Both the position numbers and the translations under genes were made by a program. DNA of 64,000 nt. Origin: Flavobacterium sp. UBA5153 (GTDB taxonomy: Bacteria; Bacteroidota; Bacteroidia; Flavobacteriales; Flavobacteriaceae). The notes below the pieces were generated by a model. The model was not told where the DNA came from, searched no databases, and saw nothing but the letters and a program-made list of their open reading frames with translations. The DNA lies in NCBI GenBank assembly GCA_002413745.1, contig DHXP01000057.1, positions 26,439-90,438 of the forward strand, written 5' to 3'. The first letter of the stretch is position 1. Every line of letters starts with the position of its first letter. Shown here in pieces: positions 8,797-18,656 of the stretch.

Positions 8797-9654
8797 ATGA
8801 AAATCGCTTTACTTACCTGCGAAAAACTTCCTGATTTAAATCCAGAAGACCAAAAATTAATTCCGGAATTAGCGAAACACAATATTACCGCAACAGCGGT
8901 AATTTGGGATGACAAAACCATTAATTGGAGCGATTTTGATTATTTGATTTTTCGCAATATCTGGGATTATTTTGAAAAAGAAACCAAGTTTAATATTTGG
9001 CTTGAACAAATAGAAAAACTAGGGATTAAAACCCTAAATACTATTGATATTATCAAACAAAATAAACACAAATTCTATTTGCGTGAATTAGAAAAGCAAG
9101 GGATTTCTATTCTGCCTACCCTTTTCATTGAAAAAACAAATAATCTTCAAGTCGAATCAATAATTCCGAATCATTGGGAAAAAGCGGTTTTAAAACCGGC
9201 ATTTTCTGCGGGTTCGTATTTGACCGAAGTTTTTGAAGTAGCAGACATTCAAGAAATAAACGAAAAATATAAAACCATATCCCAAGAAAAAGAATTGCTT
9301 TTACAGGAGTTTATGCCGCAAATTCAAACATTGGGAGAAACCTCTTTCATTTTTTTTAATAAAAAATTCTCTCATGCTGTAAACAAAAAGCCGGTTGACG
9401 GAGATTTTAGGGTGCAAACGCTATTTGGAGGAAAATATAATTTGGTTCAACCTGGTCAGGAACTGATTGAAAAAGCTCAAAAAGTGATCGATACATTTCC
9501 TGACAAATTATTATATGCAAGAGTAGACGGAATTGTCATAGAAAATGAATTGCACTTAATGGAAGTTGAATGTATCGAACCAGATTTGTATTTTGATCTC
9601 AGCGAAGGCTCGATTGAAAGATTTGTCGCATCAATAGTGGAATTAATATATTAA
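8797..9654 (+). CDS. ATP-grasp domain protein
   Basis: 285-residue ATP-grasp enzyme related to RimK/glutathione-synthetase-type ligases, which join a carboxylate to an amine or thiol through an acyl phosphate. The N-terminal part is a preATP-grasp fold (KIALLTCEKLPDL, DYLIFRNIWDY). The ATP-grasp core follows: NKHKFYLREL, AVLKPAFSAGSY, a LLQEFMPQI strand, and the metal-binding end LYARVDGIV...LMEVECIEPDLYF. Length fits the family. The product is not predictable. The cobalamin adenosyltransferase gene follows 55 bases later and may be co-transcribed. Confidence 0.85.
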   Translation: MKIALLTCEKLPDLNPEDQKLIPELAKHNITATAVIWDDKTINWSDFDYLIFRNIWDYFEKETKFNIWLEQIEKLGIKTLNTIDIIKQNKHKFYLRELEKQGISILPTLFIEKTNNLQVESIIPNHWEKAVLKPAFSAGSYLTEVFEVADIQEINEKYKTISQEKELLLQEFMPQIQTLGETSFIFFNKKFSHAVNKKPVDGDFRVQTLFGGKYNLVQPGQELIEKAQKVIDTFPDKLLYARVDGIVIENELHLMEVECIEPDLYFDLSEGSIERFVASIVELIY

Positions 9655-9709
9655 ATTTGTTTCCCTGTTTTCAAACAACCGAATCGACAGATCACCAAAT
9701 AAACTACAA

Positions 9710-10279
9710 ATGAAAGTATATACAAAAACCGGAGATAAAGGAATAACAGCCCTTTTTGGAGGAACTCGAGTCCCAAAAGACCATATTCGCATAGAAAGTT
9801 ATGGCACTGTTGATGAATTGAACTCCTATATTGGGTTAATTCGCGACCAAGAAATGAATCCGCATTATAAAAAAATACTGATAGAAATCCAGGATCGATT
9901 GTTTACCGTGGGTGCCATTCTCGCCACTCCGCCCGAAAAAGAAGTGTTGAAAAGCGGTGAACATCGTTTACAAAATCTCGGAATTTCAGAAAGTGACATC
10001 GAGTTGCTGGAAAACGAAATCGATACTATGGAGGATGCACTGCCGCCAATGACGCATTTTGTTTTACCTGGCGGACATACCACCGTGTCATATTGTCATA
10101 TTGCCCGTTGTGTTTGCCGCCGTGCAGAAAGATTGGCTGTCCATTTAGACCACAATGAACCTATTGATGGACTTGTAATCAAATATCTCAACCGCCTTTC
10201 TGACTACCTTTTTGTATTGGCACGAAAGTTGTCATCAGACCTGCAAGCGGAAGAAATAAAATGGATTCCGAGGAAATAG
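9710..10279 (+). CDS. Cob(I)yrinic acid a,c-diamide adenosyltransferase, PduO type
   Basis: Transfers adenosyl from ATP to cob(I)alamin to make adenosylcobalamin, the last activation step of the B12 cofactor. It is 189 residues, normal for PduO/MMAB. Diagnostic parts: KVYTKTGDKG at the N-terminus (ATP-binding loop, normally TKTGDxGTT), DELNSYIGL, FVLPGG and CRRAERLAVHL (ATP and trimer contacts). No other B12 gene is nearby. In Bacteroidota this enzyme usually supplies methylmalonyl-CoA mutase; that partner is not in the window. Confidence 0.95.
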   Translation: MKVYTKTGDKGITALFGGTRVPKDHIRIESYGTVDELNSYIGLIRDQEMNPHYKKILIEIQDRLFTVGAILATPPEKEVLKSGEHRLQNLGISESDIELLENEIDTMEDALPPMTHFVLPGGHTTVSYCHIARCVCRRAERLAVHLDHNEPIDGLVIKYLNRLSDYLFVLARKLSSDLQAEEIKWIPRK

Positions 10280-10326
10280 TTGGCAGTATTCAGTGTTAAG
10301 TTTGCAGTGAAAAACTGAACACTATC

Positions 10327-10344
10327 TCTCGACTGCGCTCGAGA
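10327..10344. repeat. Short palindrome TCTCGACTGCGCTCGAGA
   Basis: Member of the same dispersed family as 19027-19071, with the downstream word GATGACA. It lies between the adenosyltransferase and DUF2795 genes. Confidence 0.55.
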
Positions 10345-10411
10345 TGACAACCGAATAATGAACACTAAAAAAAACGTTCTTAACTTTAATAAAAAATAAA
10401 TGAATTTTTAC

Positions 10412-10441
10412 TTGTCTTATTCAGTAAAAAATTTATTTTTG
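10412..10441 (+). promoter_or_regulatory. Bacteroidota-type promoter of the DUF2795 gene
   Basis: TTG (10412-10414), 19 bases, TATTTTTG (10434-10441), an exact fit to the Flavobacterium consensus, 22 bases before the start codon. Confidence 0.75.
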
Positions 10442-10463
10442 CACAAAACTAAACAGACAAAAG

Positions 10464-10685
10464 ATGTATTGGACATTAGAATTAGCATCCTATTTAAGTG
10501 ATGCGCCGTGGCCTGCTAACAAAGATGAACTTATCGACTACGCTATTAGAGCTGGAGCCCCATTAGAAGTAGTGGAAAACCTACAATCTATAGAGGATGA
10601 AGGGGAGATATATGAATCGATGGAAGAAATTTGGCCGGATTATCCTACTGACGAAGATTATCTTTGGAATGAGGATGAATATTAA
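10464..10685 (+). CDS. DUF2795 domain protein
   Basis: Small acidic 73-residue protein of the DUF2795 family, common in Bacteroidota, function unknown. Nearly the whole chain is the domain (MYWTLELASYLSDAPWP, then a helix with DELIDYAIRAGAPLEVVENL). The C-terminus is strongly acidic (EEIWPDYPTDEDY). It has its own promoter (10412-10441) and terminator (10701-10728), so it is not co-transcribed with secA although it precedes it. Confidence 0.88.
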   Translation: MYWTLELASYLSDAPWPANKDELIDYAIRAGAPLEVVENLQSIEDEGEIYESMEEIWPDYPTDEDYLWNEDEY

Positions 10686-10700
10686 AAAAATATCTCAAGA

Positions 10701-10728
10701 AAAAAGTCTCAAAAGAGGCTTTTTTTTT
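10701..10728 (+). terminator. Intrinsic terminator before secA
   Basis: AAAGTCTC, loop AAAA, GAGGCTTT, followed by a long T run. Confidence 0.85.
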
Positions 10729-10773
10729 GTTTAAATTTACACACTTTTATAAAAATAGAAATACAAACATATT

Positions 10774-13700
10774 ATGAGTTTCATAAACAGCATACTTAAA
10801 GTCTTTGTTGGAGATAAATCACAAAAGGATGTAAAGGCTTTACAACCCTATTTAACCAAAATTAAAACTTTTGAAAGTGGCTTAGCAGCATTGTCTCACG
10901 ATGAACTGCGCGCCAGAACAGCCTTTTTTAAAGAAAAAATAAAACAAGCTCGCTCTGAGAAAGACGCGAAAATTACTTCTCTTCAGCTGGAGGCCGAAAG
11001 TATCGAAGACATTGATAAACGGGAAGATATATACTTGGCTGTCGATGCATTGGAAAAAGAAGCCTATGATATTTCGGAAAAAACGTTGTTGGAAATTCTT
11101 CCGGAGGCTTTTGCCGTGGTAAAAGAAACCGCAAGACGATTTAAAGAAAATACCCAGGTAAAAGTAACAGCAACTGCTAAAGATCGTGAACTTTCGGCTA
11201 CCAAAAGCTACATAACCCTTGATGGGGACAATGCCTTTTGGTCCAATTCATGGAATGCGGCAGGGAAGCAAATTACTTGGGACATGATTCACTACGATGT
11301 CCAGTTGATTGGTGGAATGGTTTTGCACGAAGGTAAAATTGCCGAAATGCAAACAGGTGAAGGAAAAACATTGGTGGCAACTTTGCCTCTTTATTTGAAT
11401 GCCTTAACCGGAAACGGCGTGCATTTGGTAACCGTAAATGATTACTTGGCCAAACGTGACAGCACTTGGAAAGCGCCATTATTCGAATTTCACGGTTTGA
11501 CCGTGGATTGTATCGACAATCACCAACCCAATTCTGAAGGAAGAAAAAAAGCTTATGATTCTGATATTACTTACGGAACAAACAACGAGTTTGGTTTCGA
11601 TTATTTAAGGGATAATATGGCACATTCGCCTGATGATTTGGTTCAAAGAAAACACAATTATGCCATTGTCGATGAGGTCGATTCGGTTTTGATTGATGAT
11701 GCCCGTACACCATTAATTATATCCGGTCCAGTGCCGCAAGGTGACCGACACGAATTTATCGAGTTGAAACCAAAAATCGAAAACTTGGTGAGTTTGCAAA
11801 GACAATTGGCCAACGGCTTTTTATCGGAAGCAAAAAAATTAATCAAGGAAGGCAACACCAAAGATGGTGGTTTTATATTATTGAGAGCTTACAGAGCTTT
11901 GCCAAAAAACAAGGCGTTAATCAAGTTTTTGAGTGAGGAAGGAATTAAACAATTGCTTCAAAAAACCGAAAATCAATACATGCAGGACAACAATCGCGAA
12001 ATGCCAAAAGTGGATGAAGCTTTGTATTTTGTAATTGAAGAAAAAAACAATCAGGTAGAATTGTCCGATAACGGAATTCAATTTCTTTCGGGAGATACAG
12101 ACAGTGACTTTTTTGTTCTTCCGGATATTGGAACCGAAATTGCCGCAATCGAAAAGAAAAACTTAGGGAAGGATGCCGAGGCCGAAGAAAAAGAAAAATT
12201 ATTTCAGGATTTCGGAATCAAAAGCGAGCGCATCCATACTTTGACACAGCTTCTAAAAGCCTATACCCTTTTTGAAAAAGACGTCGAATATGTTATTATG
12301 GACAACAAGATCATGATTGTCGATGAGCAAACCGGTCGTATTATGGATGGTCGCCGTTATTCTGATGGTTTGCACCAAGCCATTGAAGCCAAGGAAAACG
12401 TAAAAATCGAAGACGCAACCCAAACTTTCGCAACGGTTACCTTACAGAATTATTTCAGAATGTACAGCAAATTAGCCGGTATGACTGGAACAGCTGTTAC
12501 TGAAGCTGGTGAGTTATGGCAAATATATAAATTAGATGTTGTAGAAATTCCTACTAACAGACCGATGATTCGTGAGGACAAAGAAGATTTTATTTATAAA
12601 ACCACTCGCGAAAAATTCAATGCCGTAATCGAGGATGTAACCGAATTATCGAAAGCGGGAAGACCAGTTTTAATTGGTACAACATCGGTGGAGATTTCGG
12701 AATTATTGAGCCGAATGCTAAAAATGCGCGGGGTGAACCACAACGTTTTGAATGCAAAAATGCACAAACAAGAGGCACAAATTGTTGAAGAAGCAGGAAA
12801 ACCAGGAGTGGTGACCATTGCCACCAATATGGCGGGCCGTGGAACGGATATCAAACTTACCCCGGAAGTGAAAGCTGCCGGTGGTTTGGCAATTGTTGGT
12901 ACGGAACGTCACGATTCGCGTCGTGTTGACCGTCAGTTACGTGGTCGTGCAGGTCGTCAAGGTGACCCGGGAAGTTCCCAGTTTTATGTTTCTCTTGAAG
13001 ACAACCTAATGCGTTTATTTGGTTCCGAAAGGGTGGCAAAAGTGATGGACAGAATGGGATTGCAGGAAGGTGAAGTTATCCAGCATTCGATGATGACCAA
13101 ATCTATCGAACGAGCGCAGAAAAAAGTGGAAGAAAACAATTTTGGTGTTCGTAAACGTTTATTGGAATATGATGACGTAATGAATGCGCAACGTGAGGTG
13201 GTTTACAAACGCCGTCGTCACGCATTGTTTGGAGAACGCTTGAAACTGGACATTGCCAATATGTTGTACGACACTTGTGATTTAATTGTAAATGACAACA
13301 AAATGTCGAATGATTTCAATAATTTTGAATTCGAATTGATTCGTTATTTCTCCATCACATCCCCAGTTTCCGAAAGTGATTTCAATAAGTTGACTGAAAT
13401 AGAATTGACCGGAAAAGTGTATAAAGCCGCCTTGGCATTTTATACCGATAAAACCGAACGCAGCGCCAGAGAAGCCTTTCCAATCATCAAAAATGTTTAC
13501 GAAGACAAACACAACCAATTCGAGCGTATCGTGGTTCCGTTTACCGATGGAATCAAATCCTTGAATGTGGTTACTGATTTGAAAAAAGCCTACGATTCTA
13601 AAGGAAACCAATTGGTTGCCGATTTCGAGAAAAACATCACTTTGGCCATTGTGGATGAAGCTTGGAAAAAGCATTTACGCAAAATGGATGAGCTAAAACA

Positions 13701-14115
13701 ATCGGTTCAACTGGCAGTTCACGAACAAAAAGACCCTTTACTTATCTACAAATTTGAAGCCTTCGAATTGTTCAGTTCTATGTTGAATGGCATAAACAAA
13801 GAGGTGATTTCGTTCTTGTTCAAAGGCGATTTGCCTCAGCAAACTGAACCGGCAATTCAAGAAGCAAAAGAAGTTCGCCAAAAGGAAAATTATAAAACCA
13901 GTAAAGACGAAATTGTAAGTAGTGAAAGTGCCAATCGTGAAGCTGGAGAAACCCAACAACGCCAAGTTACGGAAACCATTGTTCGCGATGCTCCAAAAAT
14001 CAATCGTAACGATACGGTAACAATACAAAATGTGGCCAATGGACAAACACAAGAAATGAAGTACAAGAAAGCCGAAAGTTTGATAGCCAACGGAACTTGG
14101 GTTTTAGTTTCTTAA
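10774..14115 (+). CDS. secA: Preprotein translocase ATPase SecA
   Basis: Motor ATPase that pushes unfolded preproteins through SecYEG. At 1113 residues it is longer than the E. coli protein (901) but typical for Bacteroidota. Motifs: [18 protein letters not shown] followed by Walker A GEGKT (195-199), [21 protein letters not shown], Walker B region [16 protein letters not shown] (about 299-314), the helicase-C end [12 protein letters not shown] and [16 protein letters not shown]. An insertion of roughly 100 residues follows the first DEAD motifs. The C-terminus (residues about 1020-1113) is polar and lacks the Cys-rich zinc site of proteobacterial SecA, ending in a short [13 protein letters not shown] module. 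No stop or frameshift was seen. Confidence 0.98.
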   Translation: MSFINSILKVFVGDKSQKDVKALQPYLTKIKTFESGLAALSHDELRARTAFFKEKIKQARSEKDAKITSLQLEAESIEDIDKREDIYLAVDALEKEAYDISEKTLLEILPEAFAVVKETARRFKENTQVKVTATAKDRELSATKSYITLDGDNAFWSNSWNAAGKQITWDMIHYDVQLIGGMVLHEGKIAEMQTGEGKTLVATLPLYLNALTGNGVHLVTVNDYLAKRDSTWKAPLFEFHGLTVDCIDNHQPNSEGRKKAYDSDITYGTNNEFGFDYLRDNMAHSPDDLVQRKHNYAIVDEVDSVLIDDARTPLIISGPVPQGDRHEFIELKPKIENLVSLQRQLANGFLSEAKKLIKEGNTKDGGFILLRAYRALPKNKALIKFLSEEGIKQLLQKTENQYMQDNNREMPKVDEALYFVIEEKNNQVELSDNGIQFLSGDTDSDFFVLPDIGTEIAAIEKKNLGKDAEAEEKEKLFQDFGIKSERIHTLTQLLKAYTLFEKDVEYVIMDNKIMIVDEQTGRIMDGRRYSDGLHQAIEAKENVKIEDATQTFATVTLQNYFRMYSKLAGMTGTAVTEAGELWQIYKLDVVEIPTNRPMIREDKEDFIYKTTREKFNAVIEDVTELSKAGRPVLIGTTSVEISELLSRMLKMRGVNHNVLNAKMHKQEAQIVEEAGKPGVVTIATNMAGRGTDIKLTPEVKAAGGLAIVGTERHDSRRVDRQLRGRAGRQGDPGSSQFYVSLEDNLMRLFGSERVAKVMDRMGLQEGEVIQHSMMTKSIERAQKKVEENNFGVRKRLLEYDDVMNAQREVVYKRRRHALFGERLKLDIANMLYDTCDLIVNDNKMSNDFNNFEFELIRYFSITSPVSESDFNKLTEIELTGKVYKAALAFYTDKTERSAREAFPIIKNVYEDKHNQFERIVVPFTDGIKSLNVVTDLKKAYDSKGNQLVADFEKNITLAIVDEAWKKHLRKMDELKQSVQLAVHEQKDPLLIYKFEAFELFSSMLNGINKEVISFLFKGDLPQQTEPAIQEAKEVRQKENYKTSKDEIVSSESANREAGETQQRQVTETIVRDAPKINRNDTVTIQNVANGQTQEMKYKKAESLIANGTWVLVS

Positions 14116-14274
14116 AGTTCCATTCTGTCATTGCGAGGAACGTAGCAATCTTATCCTCAATTACGAAAGTAGTTGGGGATTTTTTTTTACATTTGAGTAG
14201 AATACAAAAACAAACTGTGAATCCAAATAATACCATCTTAGGTTTATTTTACTGGAATAAATACGTCGTCTATT

Positions 14275-14372
14275 TGTCATTCCGACGAAGGAGGAATCTC
14301 CATAACGAGAGCAACAAACAGAGATTCCTCCTTCGTCGGGCACGAGCAAAGCGAACTGGCGAAGCAATGACA
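14275..14372. repeat. Dispersed palindrome, TGTCATTCCGA type
   Basis: The left arm starting at TGTCATTCCGACGAAGGAGG (14275-14300) pairs with 14321-14339 (GAGATTCCTCCTTCGTCGG). The tail CGAGCAAAGCGAAC...CAATGACA repeats words found at 1456-1553. It fills most of the gap 14116-14436, which has no gene. Confidence 0.7.
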
Positions 14373-14436
14373 AAATAATAAAAAGTATTCCAATAAATTT
14401 TAAGATAAATAGCATAAATAACAAAAAACCCTAGCC

Positions 14437-15621
14437 TTGAAAAACATCACGCGCACCGTTTGGATTTTATCATTCGTAAGTCTGTTTACGGATATGGCAA
14501 GTGAAATGCTGTATCCAATAATGCCCATCTATTTGAAAACCATCGGTTTTTCGATTGTGCTTATCGGGATTCTTGAAGGCGTTGCCGAAGCTGTAGCTGG
14601 ACTAAGCAAAGGTTATTTCGGCAAACTTTCCGACAATTCAGGAAAACGGGTTCCTTTTGTGCGAATTGGCTATACTTTCAGCGCTCTTTCGAAACCAATG
14701 ATGGCGTTTTTCGTCTATCCGCTTTGGATTTTCTTTGCAAGAACGATGGATCGCATTGGAAAAGGAATACGAACCGGCGCAAGAGACGCCATTCTTTCGG
14801 ACGAAGCCACTCCCGAAACCAAAGGAAAGGTTTTTGGTTTTCATCGTTCTATGGACACTATGGGCGCCGTTTTGGGACCATTATTAGCTTTACTCTACCT
14901 CTATTTTTATCCGAAAGATTACAAAACATTATTTTACATTGCCTTTTTTCCGGGTCTTTTGGCCATTTTGGCTTCCTTTCTTCTCAAAGACAAAAACAAT
15001 ACACCGCCAAAAGAGAATACATCGGCTTCCTTTTTAGCCTCCTTCAACTATTGGAAAGACAGTCCCGTAATGTACCGCAAAGTCGTGATTGGCTTATTGG
15101 CTTTTGCCTTATTCAATAGCTCGGACGTTTTTTTGTTGTTGAAAGCCAAACAATCCGGATTAAGCGACACCTTGGTCATTGGAATTTACATTTTTTACAA
15201 CTTGGTTTATGCGCTGAGTTCTTTCCCGATTGGGATTCTGGCGGACAAAATTGGATTAAAAAAGACGTTCATTTCTGGACTGTCACTATTCATAATCGTG
15301 TATTTAGGAATGGGTTCGAGCACGAATGGTTACGTTTTGATTGGACTCTTTTTGCTTTACGGAATTTACGCTGCCGCCACGGAAGGCATTGCCAAAGCTT
15401 GGATCAGCAACATCACCGACAAAAAAGACACGGCAACGGCAATAGGAACTTACGCTGGGTTTCAGAGCATTTGCACGATGCTGGCAAGTTCCTTGGCGGG
15501 ATTGATTTGGTATCGATTTGGAGCAAGCGAAACCTTTATGGTAACGGGAATTGCAACGATTTTGATCCTGTTTTATTTTGTGTTTTGGGTTAAGTTGAAA
15601 GTGGAGAAAGAGACGGAATAG
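14437..15621 (+). CDS. MFS transporter
   Basis: Inner-membrane major facilitator transporter of 394 residues with about 12 hydrophobic segments. The family-typical loop between helices 2 and 3 is seen (GYFGKLSDNSGKRVP), as is the repeat-like GILADKIGLKK between helices 8 and 9. The N-terminal signature WILSFVSLFTDMASEMLYPI belongs to an MFS subgroup of unknown substrate. The start is the TTG at 14437. It gives a short cytosolic tail before helix 1; the next in-frame ATG (14491) would cut into that helix. It stands alone on the strand. Confidence 0.88.
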   Translation: MKNITRTVWILSFVSLFTDMASEMLYPIMPIYLKTIGFSIVLIGILEGVAEAVAGLSKGYFGKLSDNSGKRVPFVRIGYTFSALSKPMMAFFVYPLWIFFARTMDRIGKGIRTGARDAILSDEATPETKGKVFGFHRSMDTMGAVLGPLLALLYLYFYPKDYKTLFYIAFFPGLLAILASFLLKDKNNTPPKENTSASFLASFNYWKDSPVMYRKVVIGLLAFALFNSSDVFLLLKAKQSGLSDTLVIGIYIFYNLVYALSSFPIGILADKIGLKKTFISGLSLFIIVYLGMGSSTNGYVLIGLFLLYGIYAAATEGIAKAWISNITDKKDTATAIGTYAGFQSICTMLASSLAGLIWYRFGASETFMVTGIATILILFYFVFWVKLKVEKETE

Positions 15622-15713
15622 TGAACTTTAATAAGCTGAATTTAATTAGTATTTAACTATATTAGCGGAATAATAGGACAATCATCAACCTAATTAAAAT
15701 GAATATATAATAA

Positions 15714-16703
15714 ATGGAAAATAAGTCTTCTAATAAAAATTTACACTCCGCAAAGACATCTAAAAAAGATGAGTTTTATACTCAACTTTCTGATATAGAA
15801 AAAGAATTAAGACATTATAAAGAACACTTTAAAGGAAAAGTAGTTTTTTGTAACTGTGATGACCCGAGAGTAAGCAATTTTTTTCATTATTTTTCTTATA
15901 ATTTTGAAAATTTAGGTTTGAAAAAATTGATTGCCACTTGTTATAAAAGCCAAGATATGGACTTGTTTAGCGAAAACAAATCTGAAAAAGCTATTTATTT
16001 AGAATATACAGGTGACAAAAACGGAGATAACATACCTAATCCAGAAGAAATTGGCATAAAACGCTTAAAAGGCGATGGAGATTTCCGTAGTAAAGAATGT
16101 ATTGAACTTTTAAAAGAAGCAGACATTGTGGTTACCAATCCGCCATTTTCATTATTCAGAGAATATGTTGCACAATTAATGGAATATGATAAAAAATTTA
16201 TAATTGTTGGACATCAAAACTCAATTACATATAAGGAAATTTTTAGATTAATTAAATTCAATAAAGTTTGGCTAGGTTATGGATTTAATCGCAATATGGC
16301 ACATTTTATAAACAAACATTATGTTGATTATGCATCAGATACCGACCATAAAGAAGGAATGATTAGAGTTTCAGGAATTGTTTGGTTCACTAATTTAGAT
16401 ACAAAAAAACGCCACGAAGATTTAATTCTTTATCAAAAATATTATGATAATGAAAGTACATATCCTAAATATGACAATTTTGATGCAATAAATGTAGATA
16501 AAACAAAAGATATTCCATACGATTATGATGGAATAATAGGTGTTCCAATAACTTTTATTGACAAATATAATCCTGATCAATTTGAAATTATAGGACATAT
16601 GGCAACCACAAAAATAGATGATTTAAATTTTGGTTATCCTTATATAAATGGTAATAAAATTTATGCTCGCATCCTTATCAAAAATAAAAAAGTAGCAAGT
16701 TGA
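15714..16703 (+). CDS. EcoRI-family adenine-specific DNA methyltransferase
   Basis: 329-residue N6-adenine methyltransferase of the EcoRI-methylase family. The catalytic NPPF motif (142-145, within IVVTNPPFSLF) and the N-terminal KKDEFYTQLSDIEKEL segment are characteristic. It would methylate adenine in a short DNA target; the target cannot be deduced. Length is close to M.EcoRI (326). It ends four bases before a DUF262-HNH gene, so the two form a tight operon and probably a restriction-modification or related defence pair. The pair is clearly more AT-rich than the MFS gene before it, consistent with transfer. Confidence 0.9.
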   Translation: MENKSSNKNLHSAKTSKKDEFYTQLSDIEKELRHYKEHFKGKVVFCNCDDPRVSNFFHYFSYNFENLGLKKLIATCYKSQDMDLFSENKSEKAIYLEYTGDKNGDNIPNPEEIGIKRLKGDGDFRSKECIELLKEADIVVTNPPFSLFREYVAQLMEYDKKFIIVGHQNSITYKEIFRLIKFNKVWLGYGFNRNMAHFINKHYVDYASDTDHKEGMIRVSGIVWFTNLDTKKRHEDLILYQKYYDNESTYPKYDNFDAINVDKTKDIPYDYDGIIGVPITFIDKYNPDQFEIIGHMATTKIDDLNFGYPYINGNKIYARILIKNKKVAS

Positions 16704-16707
16704 AAAT

Positions 16708-17790
16708 ATGAAAATAGAACTCAAAGAAATTACAATAAGAGAAGTTTCGAACAGATATATAAATGACAACGAAGAAGGAGTTGTTGGCTTTGGTGGTAAA
16801 CTAAACATTCGCCCAAAATATCAAAGAGAATTTGTTTACAAAGACAAACAAAGAGATTCCGTAATTGAAACTGTCCAAAAGGACTTCCCATTAAACGTAA
16901 TGTATTGGGTCAAAAATGAAGATGACACTTATGAAGTTTTAGATGGACAACAAAGAACCATCAGTATCTGCGAATATGTAACAGGCACTTTTTCGTTAAA
17001 CGCTATGTACATTCACAACCTTACCGATGTAGAAAAAGACCAAATATTGGACTATAAACTAATGGTTTATTTTTGCGAAGGCGATGACAAGGAAAAACTA
17101 GACTGGTTTAAAACCATCAACATAGCTGGAGAAAAACTAACTGACCAAGAATTAAGAAACGCAATTTATACAGGAACTTGGTTGACGGATGCCAAAAGAT
17201 ATTTCAGCAAATCAGGTTGTCCAGCCTATAATATCGGAAACGATTATATGACAGGTTCACCAATTCGTCAAGACTATTTAGAAACTGCAATTAGTTGGTT
17301 AAGCAATGGCAACATTGAGCAGTATATGGCAGTAAACCAACACAAGCCAAATGCTAATGAATTGTGGTTGTATTTTCAAACCGTTATCAATTGGATAAAA
17401 GTTGTTTTTCCAAAATATCGCAGAGAAATGAAAGGTGTTTCGTTCGGAAATTTATACAATAAATTCAAAGACACAGCATTCGATTCTAAAAAATTGGAAG
17501 AAGAAATAACCCATTTAATGCAAGACGAAGATGTTACAAAAAAGTCAGGAATTTATGAATATGTCATAACTAGAAACGAAAAATATTTAAGTATTCGCGC
17601 CTTTACAGACAAGCAAAAAAGAGAATCCTACGAAAGACAAAAAGGAATTTGTACCAAATGTCAAGAACATTTTGAACTTAACGAAATGGAAGCTGACCAC
17701 ATTACACCTTGGCACGAAGGAGGAAGGTCAACTGCTGAAAACTGCCAAATGTTATGTAAAAACGATAATAGAACAAAATCTGGAAAATAA
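16708..17790 (+). CDS. DUF262 domain protein with C-terminal HNH nuclease
   Basis: 360-residue putative endonuclease. The N-terminal DUF262 (ParB/sulfiredoxin-like NTPase fold) shows IRPKYQREFVY (34-44) and DGQQRT (79-84). The C-terminal HNH nuclease shows CTKC (315-318), the catalytic ADHITPWH (about 329-336), GG and NCQMLC (345-350). DUF262 with HNH parts is the architecture of GmrSD-type type IV restriction enzymes, here in one compact chain. Being tied to an EcoRI-type methyltransferase suggests that the methylation protects host DNA from it, or that it senses modification; both are inference. All visible catalytic residues are present. Confidence 0.9.
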   Translation: MKIELKEITIREVSNRYINDNEEGVVGFGGKLNIRPKYQREFVYKDKQRDSVIETVQKDFPLNVMYWVKNEDDTYEVLDGQQRTISICEYVTGTFSLNAMYIHNLTDVEKDQILDYKLMVYFCEGDDKEKLDWFKTINIAGEKLTDQELRNAIYTGTWLTDAKRYFSKSGCPAYNIGNDYMTGSPIRQDYLETAISWLSNGNIEQYMAVNQHKPNANELWLYFQTVINWIKVVFPKYRREMKGVSFGNLYNKFKDTAFDSKKLEEEITHLMQDEDVTKKSGIYEYVITRNEKYLSIRAFTDKQKRESYERQKGICTKCQEHFELNEMEADHITPWHEGGRSTAENCQMLCKNDNRTKSGK

Positions 17791-17860
17791 AAACAACATA
17801 TAACAACGATAGCTGTTGCTTACAAACTATCTAAAAACTACATAGAAAATCAGAAACCAT

Positions 17861-18217
17861 TTAAACGCTGTGCAGAAAAACTTCAGCTGGAATACTAAAA
17901 TAATCCTTCAATTTTTGCGCCATTTTTAAGGTTATCTCTCGTTTTCCGGAAAGAATTGCAGAAACGTGTCCTTTGCTTCCTATTATGGGCTCAAGATCCT
18001 TGGCTTTCAACCCCATTTCTTTCATTTTATATTTTATAACTTCCAATGCATCAAGCTCTGGTAATTGATACTGTTTTTCATCGTAATCTTTTATCAAAAC
18101 CAATAGTAAATCTAACTCATCACCCTCTGGCGTGTTCGGTTCTGCGTGGAATATTTCCATCAATCGCATTGAAGCGGTATTGTAATCTTCATCCGTTTTT
18201 AATACTTTCCAATTCAT
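17861..18217 (-). CDS. higA: HigA-family antitoxin (XRE HTH)
   Basis: 118-residue antitoxin. The N-terminal half is acidic (about 20-45) and the C-terminal half is a Cro/CI helix-turn-helix: ALEVIKYKMKEMGLKAKDL, then IIGSKGHVSAILSGKREITL as the recognition helix region. It binds and neutralises the HigB mRNase and represses its own operon. It is the second gene of the pair. Its ATG overlaps the toxin stop by four bases (18214-18217), so translation is coupled. The toxin-first order is typical of hig modules. Confidence 0.93.
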   Translation of the reverse strand: MNWKVLKTDEDYNTASMRLMEIFHAEPNTPEGDELDLLLVLIKDYDEKQYQLPELDALEVIKYKMKEMGLKAKDLEPIIGSKGHVSAILSGKREITLKMAQKLKDYFSIPAEVFLHSV

Positions 18218-18549
18218 GATTCTATTTTTTTATCGGTTAAGATTGTCGTATCAAAAGCAACAGTTTCAACATTAATCTTGTCATAAGCTGTATGCGTTCC
18301 AAACCAAATTACATAGCAAGCCGTTTGCACAAAATTGATTGAAACCACCAATCGAAAATCATTTCCTTTTATATTGAAAACAACTCTGTCATTATTTACG
18401 ATACTTGCGTTTCCATATACTTTTTTGAGTTCATTAAAATTGCTAAATTCTAATTTTGAAAACTCATTATACCAAATTAATAATGGCGTTTCAGCCATTG
18501 GATATTTTTTGATATAATATAAAATCGTTTTCTTTACAAGGATTTTCAT
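18214..18549 (-). CDS. higB: HigB-family mRNA interferase toxin
   Basis: 111-residue ribosome-dependent RNase of the HigB (RelE-like) family. Diagnostic strands: NNDRVVFNIKGNDFRLVV, then a CYVIWFGTHTAYDKIN C-terminal motif, with the LLIWYNEFSKLEFSNF helix before. The ATG at 18549 is chosen over the TTG two codons upstream, because that TTG is part of the -7 box TACATTTG. The promoter (18553-18583) leaves almost no leader. It lies in an accessory block beside the methyltransferase/HNH pair. Confidence 0.93.
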   Translation of the reverse strand: MKILVKKTILYYIKKYPMAETPLLIWYNEFSKLEFSNFNELKKVYGNASIVNNDRVVFNIKGNDFRLVVSINFVQTACYVIWFGTHTAYDKINVETVAFDTTILTDKKIES

Positions 18550-18552
18550 AAG

Positions 18553-18583
18553 CAAATGTAATTAAAAGTTTTCAATTTGCAAA
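18553..18583 (-). promoter_or_regulatory. higBA promoter with leaderless-like spacing
   Basis: On the minus strand: TTTG (18580-18583), exactly 19 bases, TACATTTG (18553-18560), then three bases and the higB ATG. It is an ideal fit to the Bacteroidota consensus. The predicted transcription start falls at or next to the start codon. Confidence 0.75.
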
Positions 18584-18656
18584 CTAAATTATTTATCGAT
18601 TGAAATTTTTCAGAAAAACAAGAACGAATTCAACAAGCTAAAGCAACAAATCAAAA

